From NCBI RefSeq assembly GCF_000155735.2, contig NC_020908.1, positions 4,339,501-4,403,500 of the forward strand: a stretch of DNA of 64,000 nt. Reading direction: 5' to 3'. Shown piece after piece: positions 27,163 through 35,999 of this stretch. The translations under genes were made by a program, and so were the position numbers. The stretch is from Octadecabacter arcticus 238 (lineage in GTDB: Bacteria > Pseudomonadota > Alphaproteobacteria > Rhodobacterales > Rhodobacteraceae). Every line of letters begins with the position of its first letter. Within the stretch, counting starts at the first letter, position 1. The notes beneath the pieces are model-generated. The model saw nothing but the letters and a program-made list of their open reading frames with translations. It had not been told where the DNA came from and did not search any database.

Positions 27163-28525
27163 AATCTGGTGTTTGAGTATTGTTGGTCATGCGGTGATCT
27201 GGTCGGGGTTTGTGGTTTCGATTCCGTCTTTGAACGTGACGCCTGTGATGACTTTTGCGAGGTAGTCAAAGCCGCGTAGCTTCCTCCAGTTTTGCTCAGC
27301 ACATTGCCCCAGTTTGAACATCATGTGCAGCATGCCATCGCGTGACAGGCAGCCCTTTGAACGCTTGGTACGATGCCGGATCGTCGCGAAGGCCGATTCA
27401 ATTGGATTGCTAGTGCGGATGCTTTGCCAATGCTGCGCCGGGAAGTCGAAGAATGCCATGAGTTCCTCACGATCTTTTTGCAGGCATAGTGTGGCCTTGG
27501 GATATTTGGGTTCGTAGGTTTTGATGAACAGATCGAACGCCTTTTCTGCATCGACTTTGGTCTCGGCCTGCCAGATGTCGTGCAGCGCGGCCTTGGCTTT
27601 TGGCTGAGACAGCTTGGGTAAACAATTGAGCACGTTCATCGTTTTGTGTTGCCAACAGCGTTGATGGCGGGTCTCAGGATAGACTTCGTCCATGGCCGCC
27701 CAAAACCCCATGGCACCGTCCCCGATGGCCAGTTTGGGCGCATTCATGCCTCGGCTTTTGAGGTTAAGCAGAACCTCGCGCCAGCTCTGCGTGGACTCGC
27801 GCACCCCATCCTCAATTGCCAGAAATCGCTTCTTGCCACGGGCAGTTACCCCAATAATAACAGGGGCACAGAGCTTGTCATCCTCGCCCCGAAGGCCGCT
27901 GTGAACGCCGTCGGCCCAGATATAGACGATGGGCTCGTCATCTAACTCAGCGCCTTTCCAAGCCTCGTATTCATTGGCCCAATCGCGTTTTAAACGCGAA
28001 ACCGTATTAGCCGACAAGCCAACGGCATCTGGGCCCAGAAGAACCTTGAGGGCGGGAGCCATCTCGCCGCTGGAGATCCCTTTGAGGTAAAGCCATGGCA
28101 AGGCCGCTTCCAGCGTCTTCGTGCGGCGCACATAGGGCGGCACCAGGGCAGACCGGAATGTCACCGGTGTGCCGTCCTTGGACCGAACCTTTGGAATGCG
28201 CACGCTCACAGGGCCAATGCCCGTTTGAAACGGGCGGGCCGGATGATGTCCATTACGCACGACTGCCGCGTGACCGGCATCGGTGCGTAAGCCGGTAAAT
28301 TGCGCCAAATAACTGACAAGCTCAGCCTCAACTGCTGTCGCGATCAATTGTTGTGCTCCCGTTTTCAGCAACTCCGTCAACGCGTCCGTCATCTCGTCTC
28401 GACGCGCAAAATCAACAATGTTAGTAGTTCCCATGGTGGTGTATCTCCTTTGGTTGGGCTGCTGTCTTCCAACAACAATTCAACCAGATACGCCGCCAAC
28501 CTTCAAACCACTCAAACACCAGATT
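27163..28525 (-). mobile_element. IS256-family insertion sequence, no target duplication
   Basis: The ends carry the inverted repeat AATCTGGTGTTTGAGT, perfect over 16 bp on both sides, enclosing one intact transposase gene (about 1363 bp). The flanking eight bases differ (TATTGTCA left, CAGTCATA right), so no duplication is seen. It cuts the recombinase gene after its catalytic arginine motif, and no recombinase C-terminus can be found on the left side. A deletion starting at the IS end would explain both facts. Confidence 0.88.
27187..28434 (-). CDS. IS256-family transposase (Mutator type)
   Basis: The intact 415-residue transposase shows the DDE core: first Asp in VYIWADGVHSG, second in LAIGDGAMGFW, and Glu in SNPIESAFATIRHRTKRSKG, together with the C/H region RHQRCWQHKTMNVL typical of IS256. 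The N-terminal part (VSYLAQFTGLRTD, VRNGHHPARPFQTGIGPV) is also normal. Nothing interrupts it, so the element may still be active. It is transcribed leftward toward the first porin module. Confidence 0.94.
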   Translation of the reverse strand: MGTTNIVDFARRDEMTDALTELLKTGAQQLIATAVEAELVSYLAQFTGLRTDAGHAAVVRNGHHPARPFQTGIGPVSVRIPKVRSKDGTPVTFRSALVPPYVRRTKTLEAALPWLYLKGISSGEMAPALKVLLGPDAVGLSANTVSRLKRDWANEYEAWKGAELDDEPIVYIWADGVHSGLRGEDDKLCAPVIIGVTARGKKRFLAIEDGVRESTQSWREVLLNLKSRGMNAPKLAIGDGAMGFWAAMDEVYPETRHQRCWQHKTMNVLNCLPKLSQPKAKAALHDIWQAETKVDAEKAFDLFIKTYEPKYPKATLCLQKDREELMAFFDFPAQHWQSIRTSNPIESAFATIRHRTKRSKGCLSRDGMLHMMFKLGQCAEQNWRKLRGFDYLAKVITGVTFKDGIETTNPDQITA

Positions 28526-28827
28526 CAGTCATAGCTCCTTTGCGACTGCGACCACTTTTGCTGAGTGCGATCAACAACTCGCTGCTGTTGGCGTCAATGT
28601 CTTTCCATTTTGCAAGCCGCAACTCGCTCTTTCTAGTTCCAGTAAGCAACAACAGCTTGATAAACAGATGAAGGTAAGGGTGCGTGCTTTGCTTGCACGC
28701 GCTCAGCAGCTTGCTGATCTCACTGCGTGTCAAAAAACGCTGTATATGATCTCCAACCCCTCCGTGCCAATAAGCGTGAGACAATTGACTGGCTAAAGTT
28801 TACACTTGAGGGCGTAGGAGAAGAACC

Positions 28828-29310
28828 ATGGTTATGCCTTCACAATCACCACTTTCGCCAGATGCTGGATCTGGAGCCGTTTTGGCCCCGACGTCGCCTC
28901 CCCGCGTTGTTAATGCGCCGTTGGCTCCCACAGCGGAACTGACGAGCATCCCGAAGCGACGCAACTTCACAGCCAAATACAAACTGCGCATTCTGGATGA
29001 GACGGACCAAGTGGCAGACACTGGCGGGGTTTCCGTCATTCTACGGCGGGAGGGGCTTTATTCCTCTGCACTGACCGATTGGCGCCGTGCGCGGGCGGCC
29101 GGCACATTGGGTGCATTGCAGCCAATGCGCCGTGGCCCACAAAAGGCACCTGCCAATCCATTGCAAGCTGAGCTGGCCAAGGCCAACCGTGAGGTGACAG
29201 CCTTGCGGCGCCGTCTGGATCAGGCGGAAGCCATCATTGCCATCCAAAAAAAAGTGGCGGGACTTCTGGACGAGATGGAGCAGACGCAAGAGCGCAGCGG
29301 CAAATCATGA
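28828..29310 (+). CDS. IS3-family transposase OrfA (DNA-binding)
   Basis: The 160-residue protein has a helix-turn-helix ([40 protein letters not shown]) followed by a leucine-zipper-like coiled coil ([20 protein letters not shown]) used for OrfA/OrfAB dimerisation. A Pro/Ala-rich leader of about 40 residues precedes it. GGAG lies upstream of the ATG. It overlaps OrfB by four bases (ATGA), so OrfB is probably made by coupling rather than only by frameshifting. Confidence 0.88.
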   Translation: MVMPSQSPLSPDAGSGAVLAPTSPPRVVNAPLAPTAELTSIPKRRNFTAKYKLRILDETDQVADTGGVSVILRREGLYSSALTDWRRARAAGTLGALQPMRRGPQKAPANPLQAELAKANREVTALRRRLDQAEAIIAIQKKVAGLLDEMEQTQERSGKS

Positions 29311-30320
29311 TGGCCGTCGCGATTGCATTGCCCACCGGCAGCGGCTTGACCTCGGCTGTCTGCGCCGCGCTATCATTATCGCGCGCGAGCGTTCTTCGAC
29401 AGCGTGCGGCGCTGACGGCACCACCACGCACACGCCCACCGCGCGCAGCGTCTTCGCGGGCTCTGCCGGAAAGGGAAAGAGACCAGGTATTGCACCACCT
29501 GCGCGAACCCCGCTTTGCGGATCAGACGCCCACAGAGGTCTTTGCCACCTTGCTGGATGAAGGCACCTATCTGTGTTCAATCCGCACGATGTATCGGATA
29601 TTGGCCGCGCAGGGCGAAGTTGGCGAACGCCGCCGACAGCGCACACATCCCGTCTATCAAAAGCCTGAACTTCTAGCTGAAGCCCCCAATCAGGTCTGGT
29701 CTTGGGACATCACCAAGCTGAGGGGCCCGGTGAAATGGTCCTACTTCTATCTCTATGTCATCCTCGACATCTTCAGCCGCCGCGTTGTTGGCTGGCGCGT
29801 CGAGCACGCGGAGAGCGCCAGCCAGTTCAAAGAGCTGTTCATCGACGCGATGGAAAAACACGAGGTTCCACGCGATCAGCTGACATTGCATGCAGATCGC
29901 GGTGGGCCCATGAAGGCAAAGACGACAGCCCTGATGCTGGTTGATCTTGGTGTGCTCAAGTCCCACAGTCGGCCCCACACCTCAAACGACAACCCGTTCT
30001 CCGAAGCCCACTTCAAAACACTGAAATATCAGCCAGAGTTCCCCAAGAACTTTGAAACCATCGAGCAGGCTCGCGCATTCTGCCGCAGGTTCTTTGCATG
30101 GTATAACCAAGACCATCATCACGCCGGGATTGGTCTGATGACGCCCAACCAAATCCATTTTGGGCAGGCCCAAGAAATCTACACCGCGCGACAAGCAACA
30201 CTAGACGCGGCATTCCTCGCCACGCCCGAACGCTTCGTACACAAACCACCAAAACCGCCTCAAATCCCGACCGCCGTCTGGATCAACCCACCAAAACCAA
30301 CCGAAGAAACCCAAGCCTAA
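29307..30320 (+). CDS. IS3-family transposase OrfB (DDE integrase core)
   Basis: The 337-residue protein has the retroviral-integrase-like core: Asp in [14 protein letters not shown], Asp in [11 protein letters not shown], and Glu in [18 protein letters not shown], with the usual [19 protein letters not shown] after it. The N-terminal HTH_21-like part precedes the core ([20 protein letters not shown]). All catalytic residues are present and no stop interrupts it. It is the catalytic subunit of the IS3 element interrupting the recombinase gene. Confidence 0.92.
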   Translation: MMAVAIALPTGSGLTSAVCAALSLSRASVLRQRAALTAPPRTRPPRAASSRALPERERDQVLHHLREPRFADQTPTEVFATLLDEGTYLCSIRTMYRILAAQGEVGERRRQRTHPVYQKPELLAEAPNQVWSWDITKLRGPVKWSYFYLYVILDIFSRRVVGWRVEHAESASQFKELFIDAMEKHEVPRDQLTLHADRGGPMKAKTTALMLVDLGVLKSHSRPHTSNDNPFSEAHFKTLKYQPEFPKNFETIEQARAFCRRFFAWYNQDHHHAGIGLMTPNQIHFGQAQEIYTARQATLDAAFLATPERFVHKPPKPPQIPTAVWINPPKPTEETQA

Positions 30321-30738
30321 AGTCCAAAAGCCACTGTCTCAAAGTCGTTGACACGTTCCGAACAGGCAACTTGCGTATCGCAGCGCCTTTTAATGCGTTG
30401 CGCTCCAAATAGTTCCAATGCACACCAATATTAAGGATACGGTTCAGCATTGCGGCGTGCTTGTTCACAGTGCTTGCTTTGTATCCATCTTCTATCTGCT
30501 GCAGCATCCAAGAATCAATGTCTTCGCTTGTAATATCAGTTAACAGCTTTGCACCAAGCGTAGGTCGCAAGTGCTTGTTGAACAGATAGAGGTCATGCGT
30601 GCTGCGGCGCTTGGTGGCTTTGACGAAGGCATAATACTTGAGGTCAAAGAACGCTTCGAGCGTGAGCGCTGCACGTTGCTTGGTGGTTGTAATATCGGTG
30701 CGTCTTGGATGACGAAACAGCTTAGACAGTGATCGCAA

Positions 30739-30837
30739 ATAACCCCCCTCTTCACTGCACTGCTAATGTCAGCTGCTTGCGAGAACGAGTTATATCTGCA
30801 TTAAAGCAGTCAAAAAGACATCGACATCTTAAAGTGG
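30739..30837. other. Putative element end between integrase and second porin (attR side)
   Basis: These 99 bases separate the integrase start from the point where porin sequence begins. They contain GACATC twice in a row near 30817-30828, then CTTAAAGTGG directly before the porin-like ATCCTACTCGC. No porin promoter, ribosome site or start codon is present; in the porin frame the first upstream stop is TAA at 30802-30804. If the integration idea holds, this is the right end of the element. Confidence 0.45.
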
Positions 30838-30882
30838 ATCCTACTCGCTTCCACAGCAATCGTCGCCTTCGCTGGCGCCGCT
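30838..30882 (+). repeat. Signal-peptide-coding repeat, right copy (possible attR)
   Basis: Direct-repeat partner of 25465-25509. ATCCTACTCGC is followed by ACAGCA and then the identical 23-bp run at 30860-30882. Recombination between the two copies would join the intact promoter and start of the first porin to this porin body in frame. Confidence 0.55.
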
Positions 30883-31947
30883 TTCGCTGACGGCCACTCT
30901 GCCGTATCCTTCGCTGGTGACGCCTCACTGGGTTACAACGACGACATCTCAGACGGTTTCTTCTGGGACTCCAAAATCATCGCCGGCTTCGCATCTACAC
31001 TCGACAATGGCCTGACAGCATCAGCGTCTTTCGACATTAACATCGCTAACGATGATGATGCCGATGTTGTTGATTTTGACGATTACACCTTGTCCCTGAC
31101 ATCCGAAATGGGTGGTTTGTACTACGGTGTGACTGCATACGCAGCAGAATCCCTGTGGCAGTCCGCTGGTGACATGGCTGCTGACGGCTTCTCCGAAGCC
31201 GACAACGACATTGTTCTGCGCGGCGAACTGACATTCGGTTCTGTCACTGCTGCAGTGTCTACCGCAATCGAAGACCATGCTGGTACCGAAGCTGACGACG
31301 ATGCGACACAACTGTCCGTTGCTGCGGTTGCAGATCTCGGCAACTACACTGTTGGTTTAGCGTACCAGGAAGAGTCCGGCTTGTTCGGTGCTGCTCCTGC
31401 TGTAGCTGGCGACTACAACATGAACGAAGTTTTGGGTCTGTTTGCAAGCACAACGGTTGCAGGCTTTGACTTAACTCTTGCTTATGCTGAACAAACAGTG
31501 CTCGGAGGCGGTATGTCTCGTTCTTCTGTGGGCCTCGAAGTTGGCTACACAATGGGCGACATCACTTTGGGTGCGTACTACGTAGCTGAAGATAACAACA
31601 CAGCAGACGAATCATACGGTGTAAGTGTTGGTTATGCATCCGGTCCAATCGCACTTGCAGCATACTTCAACACAGATCTGGACTCAGATGAGTTCGCTGT
31701 GCAGGGTTCCTACGACTTGGGCAACGGTCTTGTTATGACTGCTGGCTCAATCGACGGTGACAGCACCACAGACAACGATTTTGCGGCCTTCATCGTTGCA
31801 GATTATGACCTTGGTGGCGGTGCATCTGTGATGGCGTCCTTCGCTGATGCCAACAATGTAGGTACATTGACTTCTGATGACATCGACACTTTCGGTGGCT
31901 ATGAGCTGAAGGCTGGTACAACTATTGAGCTTTCCTTCGCGTTCTAA
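30838..31947 (+). pseudogene. Outer-membrane porin, second copy, lacking a start codon
   Basis: From 30838 the frame reads ILLASTAIVAFAGAAFADGH, a porin signal peptide without its first residues, and continues uninterrupted for 370 codons. The end is LKAGTTIELSFAF with the terminal Phe of outer-membrane proteins. Upstream in this frame there is no ATG, GTG or TTG before a stop at 30802. The first internal ATG (31090) lies after the signal peptide. The gene is therefore silent unless joined to another 5' end. It shares the signal-peptide region with the porin at 25456 and is followed by the same kind of terminator and lipoprotein gene. Its body differs clearly from the first copy and lacks the long Ala-rich loops. 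Confidence 0.85.
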
Positions 31948-31973
31948 TTGAACCGAATGACACTCTAAGGCTT

Positions 31974-32006
31974 GGGCGGTTCCTTCGGGGGCCGCCCTTT
32001 TCTTTT
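31974..32006 (+). terminator. Hairpin terminator after the second porin
   Basis: GGGCGGTTCC (31974-31983) pairs with GGGGCCGCCC (31988-31997) over a TTCG loop, followed by TTTTCTTTT. Its position, 27 bases after the stop, mirrors the terminator of the first porin. Confidence 0.9.
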
Positions 32007-32054
32007 GCTCAAATAAAATGTTAATCTATGGCAAATGATGTGCCGGAGGTATTG

Positions 32055-32198
32055 ATGAAGAAACTTATCCTTTTCTTATCCATAGCTATGTTCATGACAA
32101 GTTGCGGCACAGCCGAGGGCGTTATGTACGGCACTGGAAGCGTTCTCGAAGGAATGGCGACAGACTTTCGCGGCCTTGGTGATCTGTTCACACGCTGA
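32055..32198 (+). CDS. Small lipoprotein, second copy (entericidin-like)
   Basis: A 47-residue lipoprotein: signal MKKLILFLSIAMFMTSCG with Cys17, then CGTAEGVMYGTGSVLEGMAT followed by DFRGLGDLFTR. It has exactly the length of the paralogue at 26829, and both sit just over 100 bases behind a porin stop. A good CGGAGG ribosome site precedes the ATG. The repeated pairing with porins suggests a functional link at the outer membrane, which is inference. The family name is tentative. Confidence 0.8.
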   Translation: MKKLILFLSIAMFMTSCGTAEGVMYGTGSVLEGMATDFRGLGDLFTR

Positions 32199-32354
32199 CC
32201 GCCGCCGCATTGGTCATCAGCACAAAATCCATCTGCTGTTCGCTTCGCCAACGGTGCCTTTGTTTTTTCTGAGGTTCGGGTGTGTTCACTGGCCTTGTGA
32301 CATCTGCCCCCCTTCGCTACACAATTGCTAAACAAACGACGGGAAGATCGACAC

Positions 32355-32840
32355 GTGACCGGATTTACAAAACTTATTCGCCTAACCTTTGGAATCGGCC
32401 TTGTGGCCACACTGTCCGCCTGTGGCGGTTCAGGCAGCCTTAGCAGCAACCCATTCGGGTCAATCGGCAGCTTGGGCGGCATATTTGGTGGCGGCGGCAC
32501 AACCGCCGCAACACAGCAAGCAGCGCGAACCGGTGGTGTCGAAAACGTCGCGGTGAACCGCTACCTTTGGGCCGCATCCCTTGATGTTCTGAGCTTCTTA
32601 CCGATTGAATCCGTTGATCCTTTTACCGGTATTATCGTCATGGGCTACGGCACCCCGCCTGGTGGCAGCCGCAGTTACCGCGCGACGATCTTCATCACTG
32701 ATCCAGCCCTTGATGCGCGGTCTTTGGATGTCGCCTTGCTGACCCGCTCCGGTCCCGCCGCGGCGGAAACCACCCGCGCCATTGAGGACGCAATTCTGTC
32801 GCGTGCGCGTCAGTTGCGCATTGCAGACGGTGCTCTATAA
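32355..32840 (+). CDS. DUF3576 lipoprotein
   Basis: The 161-residue protein has a lipoprotein signal peptide (MTGFTKLIRLTFGIGLVATL, SACGG) and a Gly/Ser-rich linker (GSLSSNPFGSIGSLGGIFGG). The conserved domain follows: NRYLWAASLDVLSFLPIESV, GGSRSYRATIFITDPALDAR, IEDAILSRARQLR. This is the DUF3576 family, widespread just upstream of leuS in alphaproteobacteria; its function is unknown. The GTG at 32355, with GGGAAG upstream, fits the signal peptide better than the TTG at 32325. Confidence 0.85.
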   Translation: MTGFTKLIRLTFGIGLVATLSACGGSGSLSSNPFGSIGSLGGIFGGGGTTAATQQAARTGGVENVAVNRYLWAASLDVLSFLPIESVDPFTGIIVMGYGTPPGGSRSYRATIFITDPALDARSLDVALLTRSGPAAAETTRAIEDAILSRARQLRIADGAL

Positions 32841-32881
32841 GAACTGGGCGCTGTAGAACGGCCCCAAACCCATAGTATTTC

Positions 32882-32913
32882 AACGCCGGGTCCAGCACCC
32901 GGCGTTTGCTTTT
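32882..32913 (+). terminator. Terminator between DUF3576 gene and leuS
   Basis: AACGCCGGGT (32882-32891) and ACCCGGCGTT (32897-32906) form a perfect 10-bp stem with a five-base loop, followed by TTGCTTTT. It separates the lipoprotein gene from leuS, though leuS begins only 14 bases after it. Confidence 0.85.
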
Positions 32914-32926
32914 CAAGGACTAAAAC

Positions 32927-35482
32927 ATGGCTCCCTACACCCCGTCAGAGATCGAAGCCAAATGGCAAGCCGCTTGGGACAAAGCGGAGACATTCAAGAC
33001 CACACGGAGCGATGACAAGCCCAAGTACTACGTGCTTGAGATGTTCCCCTATCCGTCAGGCCGTATCCACATCGGCCACGTACGTAACTACACGATGGGC
33101 GACGTAATCGCGCGTTATAAACTGGCAACGGGCCACAACGTCCTACACCCCATGGGCTTTGACGCCTTCGGGATGCCGGCTGAAAACGCGGCGATGCAAA
33201 CCGGCATTCACCCCAAGGATTACACCTACCAGAATATCGACGACATGGTCGCGCAGATGAAACCGCTTGGCCTTGGTATTGATTGGTCCCGCATGTTCGC
33301 GACCTGTGATCCCGAATACTACGGCCAACAGCAGTCGCTGTTTATCGACATGCTGGATGCGGGTATGATTGATCGCAAAAATGCGACCGTGAACTGGGAT
33401 CCGGTCGACATGACCGTTCTGGCCAACGAACAGGTGATCGACGGCAAAGGCTGGCGATCCGGCGCCGAGGTCGAACGCAAAGACCTGACACAATGGTTCT
33501 TCAAAATCTCCGATTACGCAGATGAGCTGCTTGAAGCGCTGGACGGTTTGGACAATTGGCCCGCCAAGGTCAAACTGATGCAGGCAAATTGGATCGGTAA
33601 ATCGCGCGGGCTGCAGTTTGCGTTCTCGCTTGTTGAAAACGTCGGCGGACGTGACCGGATTGAGGTTTACACAACCCGTCCCGATACGCTCATGGGCGCG
33701 TCGTTTGTCGGCATTTCGCCCGACCACCCGATCGCCAAAGAGATGGAACAGGTTAACCCTGACCTCGCCGCGTTTAACGCAGAATGCCGCAAGGGTGGCA
33801 CGACCGCCGAAGCCTTGGAAAAAGCCGAAAAGATGGGTTTTGACACGGGCCTGCGCGTGCGCCACCCGTTTGATACATCGTGGGAACTGCCCGTCTACGT
33901 CGCCAACTTCATCATGATGGACTATGGCACCGGCGCGATCTTTGGCTGCCCCGCACACGACCAGCGCGACTTTGACTTCGCCAAGAAGTACGACCTCCCG
34001 ATTATCCCGACTTTCCTCCCGTCCGAAGATAGCGACCCCGAACTGACAGAAGCCTTCGTGCCCACCAAAACCGATATGGTTCACTGGACAGCACCGTTCG
34101 CGTGGGACCCCGCAACCAACGGTGCAGACGCAATCAACGCCGCGATTGATTTCTGTGAAGCCAACGGTGTAGGCCAAGGTGTGACCAAGTTCCGACTGCG
34201 CGATTGGGGCTTGTCGCGCCAACGCTACTGGGGCGCGCCGATCCCTGTTGTGCATTGCGACGACTGTGGCGTGGTGCCGGAGAAGAAGGAAAACCTCCCC
34301 GTTGAACTGCCCTACGATGTGTCCTTCGACATTCCCGGCAACCCGCTTGATCGCCACCCCACATGGCGCAACACGCCTTGCCCTGCGTGCGGCAAGGCTT
34401 CGCTTCGCGAAACCGACACGATGGACACGTTTGTGGATTCCAGCTGGTATTTCGCGCGCTTCACAGCGCCCCACGCACTGACACCAACGCAGGCCGAAGA
34501 CGCCGCCTATTGGATGAACGTCGATCAATACATCGGCGGTATTGAACACGCGATCCTGCACCTGCTGTATTCGCGTTTCTTTGCCCGCGCGATGCACAAG
34601 ACGGGCCATTTGCCCGCGACCGCCATCGAACCGTTTGATGCGTTGTTCACCCAAGGCATGGTGACGCACGCAATTTTCAAGACCGAATCTGCAGATGGTC
34701 GTCCAGTCTATCACTACCCAGAAGCCGTTGACCTACGCGACGGCGGGGGCTTCCTGAAAGATGGCACTCAAGTCGACATCATCCCCTCCGCGAAAATGTC
34801 GAAATCCAAAAACAATGTGGTCGACCCCGTGGCAATCATCGAACAATACGGCGCGGATACCGCCCGCTGGTTCGTCTTGTCCGACAGCCCACCCGAACGC
34901 GACGTCGAATGGACAGCGTCAGGCGCGGAAGCGACATTCAAACACCTGTCACGCGTCCACCGCATTGCCTGTGATATTGCTGAAAACACTGACGCGGCGA
35001 ACGACCAAGACGAAGCCCTGCTGCGCGACATGCACAAAGCGATCTTTGAAGTCACGCAGGGTGTGGAATCGTTTGGGTTCAACGCTTCAATCGCGAAACT
35101 CTATGGGTTCACGAACGCGATTGCCAAATCCAAGGCAGGCAGCGACGCAAAGCGCACAGCAATGAAGACCCTCGCTCAATTGATGTCCCCGATGACACCA
35201 CACTTGGCCGAAGACATTTGGGAAATGTTGGGAGGAGCAGCACTGATCGCCAACGCGCCTTGGCCCGTCGCGATTGAATCGATGATGATTGAGGAGACGA
35301 TCACCATGCCTATTCAAATCAATGGCAAACGTCGGTCAGAAATCGCCGTGCCAAAAGACATGGGCAAGGAAGAGGTTGAAAAACTCGCGCTCGCGGACAA
35401 GGCTGTGATTAAGGCTTTGGAGGGCGGACAACCCAAAAAGCTTATCGTTGTACCAGGCCGGATCATCAATGTTGTCATCTGA
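32927..35482 (+). CDS. leuS: Leucyl-tRNA synthetase
   Basis: The 851-residue class I synthetase has the HIGH motif in [16 protein letters not shown] and the KMSKS motif in [14 protein letters not shown], a CP1 editing domain ([31 protein letters not shown]) and a zinc-ribbon-like segment ([12 protein letters not shown] ... CPACGKAS). It charges tRNA-Leu. AAGGAC precedes the ATG. It is the first gene of the leuS-lptE-holA operon. Lengths and motifs are complete. Confidence 0.97.
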   Translation: MAPYTPSEIEAKWQAAWDKAETFKTTRSDDKPKYYVLEMFPYPSGRIHIGHVRNYTMGDVIARYKLATGHNVLHPMGFDAFGMPAENAAMQTGIHPKDYTYQNIDDMVAQMKPLGLGIDWSRMFATCDPEYYGQQQSLFIDMLDAGMIDRKNATVNWDPVDMTVLANEQVIDGKGWRSGAEVERKDLTQWFFKISDYADELLEALDGLDNWPAKVKLMQANWIGKSRGLQFAFSLVENVGGRDRIEVYTTRPDTLMGASFVGISPDHPIAKEMEQVNPDLAAFNAECRKGGTTAEALEKAEKMGFDTGLRVRHPFDTSWELPVYVANFIMMDYGTGAIFGCPAHDQRDFDFAKKYDLPIIPTFLPSEDSDPELTEAFVPTKTDMVHWTAPFAWDPATNGADAINAAIDFCEANGVGQGVTKFRLRDWGLSRQRYWGAPIPVVHCDDCGVVPEKKENLPVELPYDVSFDIPGNPLDRHPTWRNTPCPACGKASLRETDTMDTFVDSSWYFARFTAPHALTPTQAEDAAYWMNVDQYIGGIEHAILHLLYSRFFARAMHKTGHLPATAIEPFDALFTQGMVTHAIFKTESADGRPVYHYPEAVDLRDGGGFLKDGTQVDIIPSAKMSKSKNNVVDPVAIIEQYGADTARWFVLSDSPPERDVEWTASGAEATFKHLSRVHRIACDIAENTDAANDQDEALLRDMHKAIFEVTQGVESFGFNASIAKLYGFTNAIAKSKAGSDAKRTAMKTLAQLMSPMTPHLAEDIWEMLGGAALIANAPWPVAIESMMIEETITMPIQINGKRRSEIAVPKDMGKEEVEKLALADKAVIKALEGGQPKKLIVVPGRIINVVI

Positions 35483-35996
35483 CCGACGCGCCTTTCTAAC
35501 GCGAATTACGGCCTTACCTGTCTTAGGACTGCTCGCCGGATGCGGATTTACGCCCGTTTATGGCGCAGATGGCGCGGCGCGCAATTTGCGTGGTCGGATC
35601 GCCTACCGCGCACCCAACACACCCGAAGGCTTCCGTCTGCGTACGCGACTGGAGGACCGATTCGGCCGTGTTGAACGCGGGGATTATTTGCTCACAGTGC
35701 AGCTCGAGATCGAAGAAGACGCAATCGTCATCAGTTCCGCACAAGATATTAACCGCTTTAACCTGCCGGGCAAGGCGATGTGGACCCTGACTGAACCGGG
35801 CAATGACACACCGCTCGCGTCCGGTATCGCGCAGACATTCACGGCCTATTCGGCGTTTGGCACCACCGTCGCCACCAGCGAAGCACAAGACGACGCGCAC
35901 GACCGGTTGGCGGTGGCCCTTGCGGATTTGATCGTGACAGACATCATCGTCGCCTCCGCAGGCGTGGCCGCAAATATTTCGTCGCAGGACCGCTGA
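35469..35996 (+). CDS. lptE: LPS-assembly lipoprotein LptE
   Basis: The 175-residue protein has a lipoprotein signal ([20 protein letters not shown], then GFTPVYG), where GFxPxY after the Cys is the hallmark of LptE. LptE plugs the LptD barrel that inserts lipopolysaccharide into the outer leaflet. The start overlaps the end of leuS by 14 bases. The gene is followed three bases later by holA, the conserved leuS-lptE-holA order of proteobacteria. Confidence 0.92.
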   Translation: MLSSDRRAFLTRITALPVLGLLAGCGFTPVYGADGAARNLRGRIAYRAPNTPEGFRLRTRLEDRFGRVERGDYLLTVQLEIEEDAIVISSAQDINRFNLPGKAMWTLTEPGNDTPLASGIAQTFTAYSAFGTTVATSEAQDDAHDRLAVALADLIVTDIIVASAGVAANISSQDR

Positions 35997-35999
35997 CCA

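Larger units (their letters stand above)
28763..30355 (+). mobile_element. IS3-family insertion sequence inside the integrase
   Basis: About 1.6 kb with imperfect 21-bp inverted ends (CGTGCCAATAAGCGTGAGAC at left, CGTGTCAACGACTTTGAGAC on the opposite strand at right) enclosing two overlapping genes. Removing it restores the integrase frame. No target duplication can be recognised with confidence, so the exact ends could be off by a few bases. Confidence 0.82.
28526..30738 (-). pseudogene. Tyrosine recombinase (integrase) broken by IS3 and IS256 elements
   Basis: Two segments on the minus strand form one integrase. 30738-30356 encodes the N-terminal SAM-like core-binding domain (LTLEAFFDLKYYAF, STHDLYLFNKHLRPTLG, STVNKHAAMLNRILNIGV). 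28762-28526 encodes the start of the catalytic domain with its first catalytic arginine (LLLLTGTRKSELRLAKWKDI). They join in frame when the IS3 element is removed. The catalytic HxxR and Tyr part is missing beyond the IS256 element. The gene begins about 100 bases from the 5' junction of the second porin, the usual place of an integrase next to its attachment site. It is non-functional now. Confidence 0.85.

Noticed and set aside
27155..28533. Target-site duplication for the IS256 element
   Set aside because: The flanking eight bases do not match in any tested offset of one or two bases.
31090..31947. Second porin as a normal gene starting at ATG 31090
   Set aside because: That start lacks a signal peptide, while the upstream frame clearly encodes one; the porin homology starts at 30838.
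33143..34714. A 523-codon open frame on the minus strand
   Set aside because: It lies fully antisense to leuS, whose motifs are clear; long antisense frames are common in GC-rich DNA.
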